Shown: in pieces, positions 5,863 through 6,654 of the stretch
Numbering within the stretch: position 1 is the stretch's first letter
How the letters are laid out: the number at the start of each line of letters is the position of its first letter
Origin: Paracoccaceae bacterium
Lineage (GTDB): Bacteria; Pseudomonadota; Alphaproteobacteria; Rhodobacterales; Rhodobacteraceae
Length of the DNA stretch: 6,654 nt
Assembly (NCBI GenBank): GCA_025458985.1
Contig: JALORM010000178.1
Location: 1 to 6,654 of the forward strand
Direction of reading: 5' to 3'
The notes under the pieces: model-generated
The model's input: only the letters and a program-made list of their open reading frames with translations
What the model was told of the DNA's origin: nothing
Databases searched by the model: none
Program-made: the position numbers and the translations under genes

Positions 5863-6301
5863 CATTGCGCGCGGCCGGACAGGTGGGAAAAAACAGCGCA
5901 GGGGCAGGCGGGCCTGTGCACGTTCGGGTTGTGCGGGACCCGGGCGGCCTCTCCCCTGATCCCCGTCCGGCGTTTGCCGGGCGGTTGCGGCGGTGACCGC
6001 GGACGGACCATGGGGCCAGGGACCCTGCAATCTTCCTGCGCGCCCCTTGGGAAGAGGAGGCGGCACGGATTTTCGCGCGCGCCCGGGGGCGATGCCCGTC
6101 GACGGCCGGCACCCGTTTCCCCGGGGCGCCCCGTGTCGGCGCCTGCGGCCGGAGATGAATGTCCGGCACGCCCGGGCCGGACGCTTGACCCGCTTCTGGA
6201 CGGGCACGGGAGCGGGCTCGGTCTCCCGCCGGCGGACCGACCTCCGCGATGGCTGGCAACCACACCAGTCCCGGACGAGGCTGCAGCAGGAGAGGCGACT
6301 C
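5863..6301. other. Stretch with no recognisable gene
   Basis: About 440 GC-rich bases lie between the ctaD promoter and the RHS remnant. Overlapping open frames exist on both strands, but their translations are arginine/proline/glycine-rich with no family resemblance. Minor palindromes occur, such as GCGGT-G-ACCGC at 5990-6000 and CCGGC-GTTT-GCCGG at 5967-5980. A GAGGAGG at 6054-6060 has no start codon at a usable distance. The right part may be further-decayed RHS sequence. Confidence 0.45.
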
Positions 6302-6654
6302 GACGGGAGCGCCGCCGGCGAGGACAAGGGCTTCATCGGCGAACGCTACGACGCCGACGCTGGGGCGGTTCCTCTAGCCCCACTTGTGGGAGGGTGAGGC
6401 GCCGCCAAGGCCCGTGCCGGTGGCACGGGACCGGCGCCGAACGAGCCGGGGTGGGGCGGAACCGGTACAGCTACAGCTTCAACGATCCGGTGAACCTGAG
6501 CGATCCGGGGGGGAATGCGGTTGTCGATCGCGTCTGGGACAGGGTGTTCGGCGAAGGCTCGTTCGGCCGCACCTTCGGCGCGGGCGCCTACGACCGGATG
6601 GACCGGCTGGCAGACAGGCTGTTCGGAAGCGCGAGCGACCGCGCGGCGGCCAGG
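6302..6654 (+). pseudogene. Decayed RHS-repeat core fragment, runs off the right edge
   Basis: In the frame starting at 6302 the translation reaches KGFIGERYDADAG (6326-6364), a hallmark of the RHS-repeat-associated core. The core should continue with a Y-L-N-A-R-Y-Y-D-P segment, but about 38 bases are missing and homology resumes in the next frame at 6360 as LGRFL, then a TAG stop, then PHLWEGEAP. This resembles the usual LGRF-x-QPDWW region with Q changed to stop. After a short insertion a third frame from 6451 gives VGRNRYSYSFNDPVNLSDPG, the end of the core. That frame stays open to the edge, encoding a non-repetitive charged tail (VVDRVWDRVFGEGSFGRTF and onward), where RHS proteins carry variable C-terminal, often toxin, domains. 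No start codon or ribosome-binding site is credible, so it is read as a relic. Strand and identity are firm; the left limit is approximate. Confidence 0.75.
6411..6429. repeat. Perfect short hairpin inside the RHS remnant
   Basis: CCCGTGCC (6411-6418), loop GGT, then GGCACGGG (6422-6429) form a perfect eight-base-pair inverted repeat. It lies in the extra sequence that separates two parts of the RHS core, with no T-run after it on either strand. It may be a small insertion or palindromic relic; its function is unknown. Confidence 0.4.

Noticed and set aside
5967..5980. CCGGC-GTTT-GCCGG hairpin upstream of ctaD
   Set aside because: A five-base stem without a T-run is expected by chance in DNA this GC-rich.
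5605..6397. Several overlapping open frames of 130-240 codons upstream of ctaD on both strands
   Set aside because: They are low-complexity Arg/Pro/Gly-rich translations without domains. Only the last part of the plus frame (from about 6302) shows RHS similarity.

Overview
The window looks like chromosomal DNA from a GC-rich alphaproteobacterium of the Rhodobacter/Paracoccus group. The best marker is a 558-residue cytochrome c oxidase subunit I that begins MADAAVHGHG and whose functional residues fall at the same numbers as in Paracoccus denitrificans subunit I (H94, D124, H276, E278, Y280, H325, H326, K354, H411, H413). No tRNA, rRNA, insertion sequence or CRISPR array was seen.

Layout, left to right. 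(1) Bases 1-1555, minus strand: a membrane family-2 glycosyltransferase with an N-terminal MshEN-type cyclic-di-GMP-binding domain. It runs off the left edge and is broken by a frameshifting internal deletion near 466-470. (2) 1671-2711, minus: carA, the small subunit of carbamoyl-phosphate synthase, with about 39 residues missing in frame, including the segment that carries the catalytic cysteine. (3) 2712-2894: a divergent intergenic region with one candidate promoter facing each way and a short AT-rich dyad between them. (4) 2895-3353, plus: a GatB/YqeY-family protein. (5) 3354-3558: a convergent gap. (6) 4097-5773, minus: ctaD, followed after one base by a DUF2244 membrane protein (3559-4095, minus). 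A strong hairpin followed by a U-rich run lies inside the first codons of the DUF2244 gene. (7) 5774-6301: the ctaD leader and promoter region, then sequence in which no gene was recognised. (8) 6302-6654, plus: a decayed RHS-repeat core fragment that leads into an open reading frame running off the right edge.

Functionally these are mostly unrelated housekeeping units: carbamoyl phosphate supply for arginine and pyrimidines, terminal aerobic respiration with a small membrane companion protein, and a c-di-GMP-controlled polysaccharide synthase. Nothing seen amounts to a new multi-gene system. The most notable observations are the loss of the glutaminase nucleophile in carA, the MshEN-glycosyltransferase fusion, the terminator-like hairpin placed inside the gene after ctaD, and the RHS remnant. 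Three of the six protein-coding loci (glycosyltransferase, carA, RHS) carry a clean internal deletion while ctaD, DUF2244 and YqeY look intact. Either real decay or a shared sequencing or assembly fault could explain this, and the sequence alone cannot decide.
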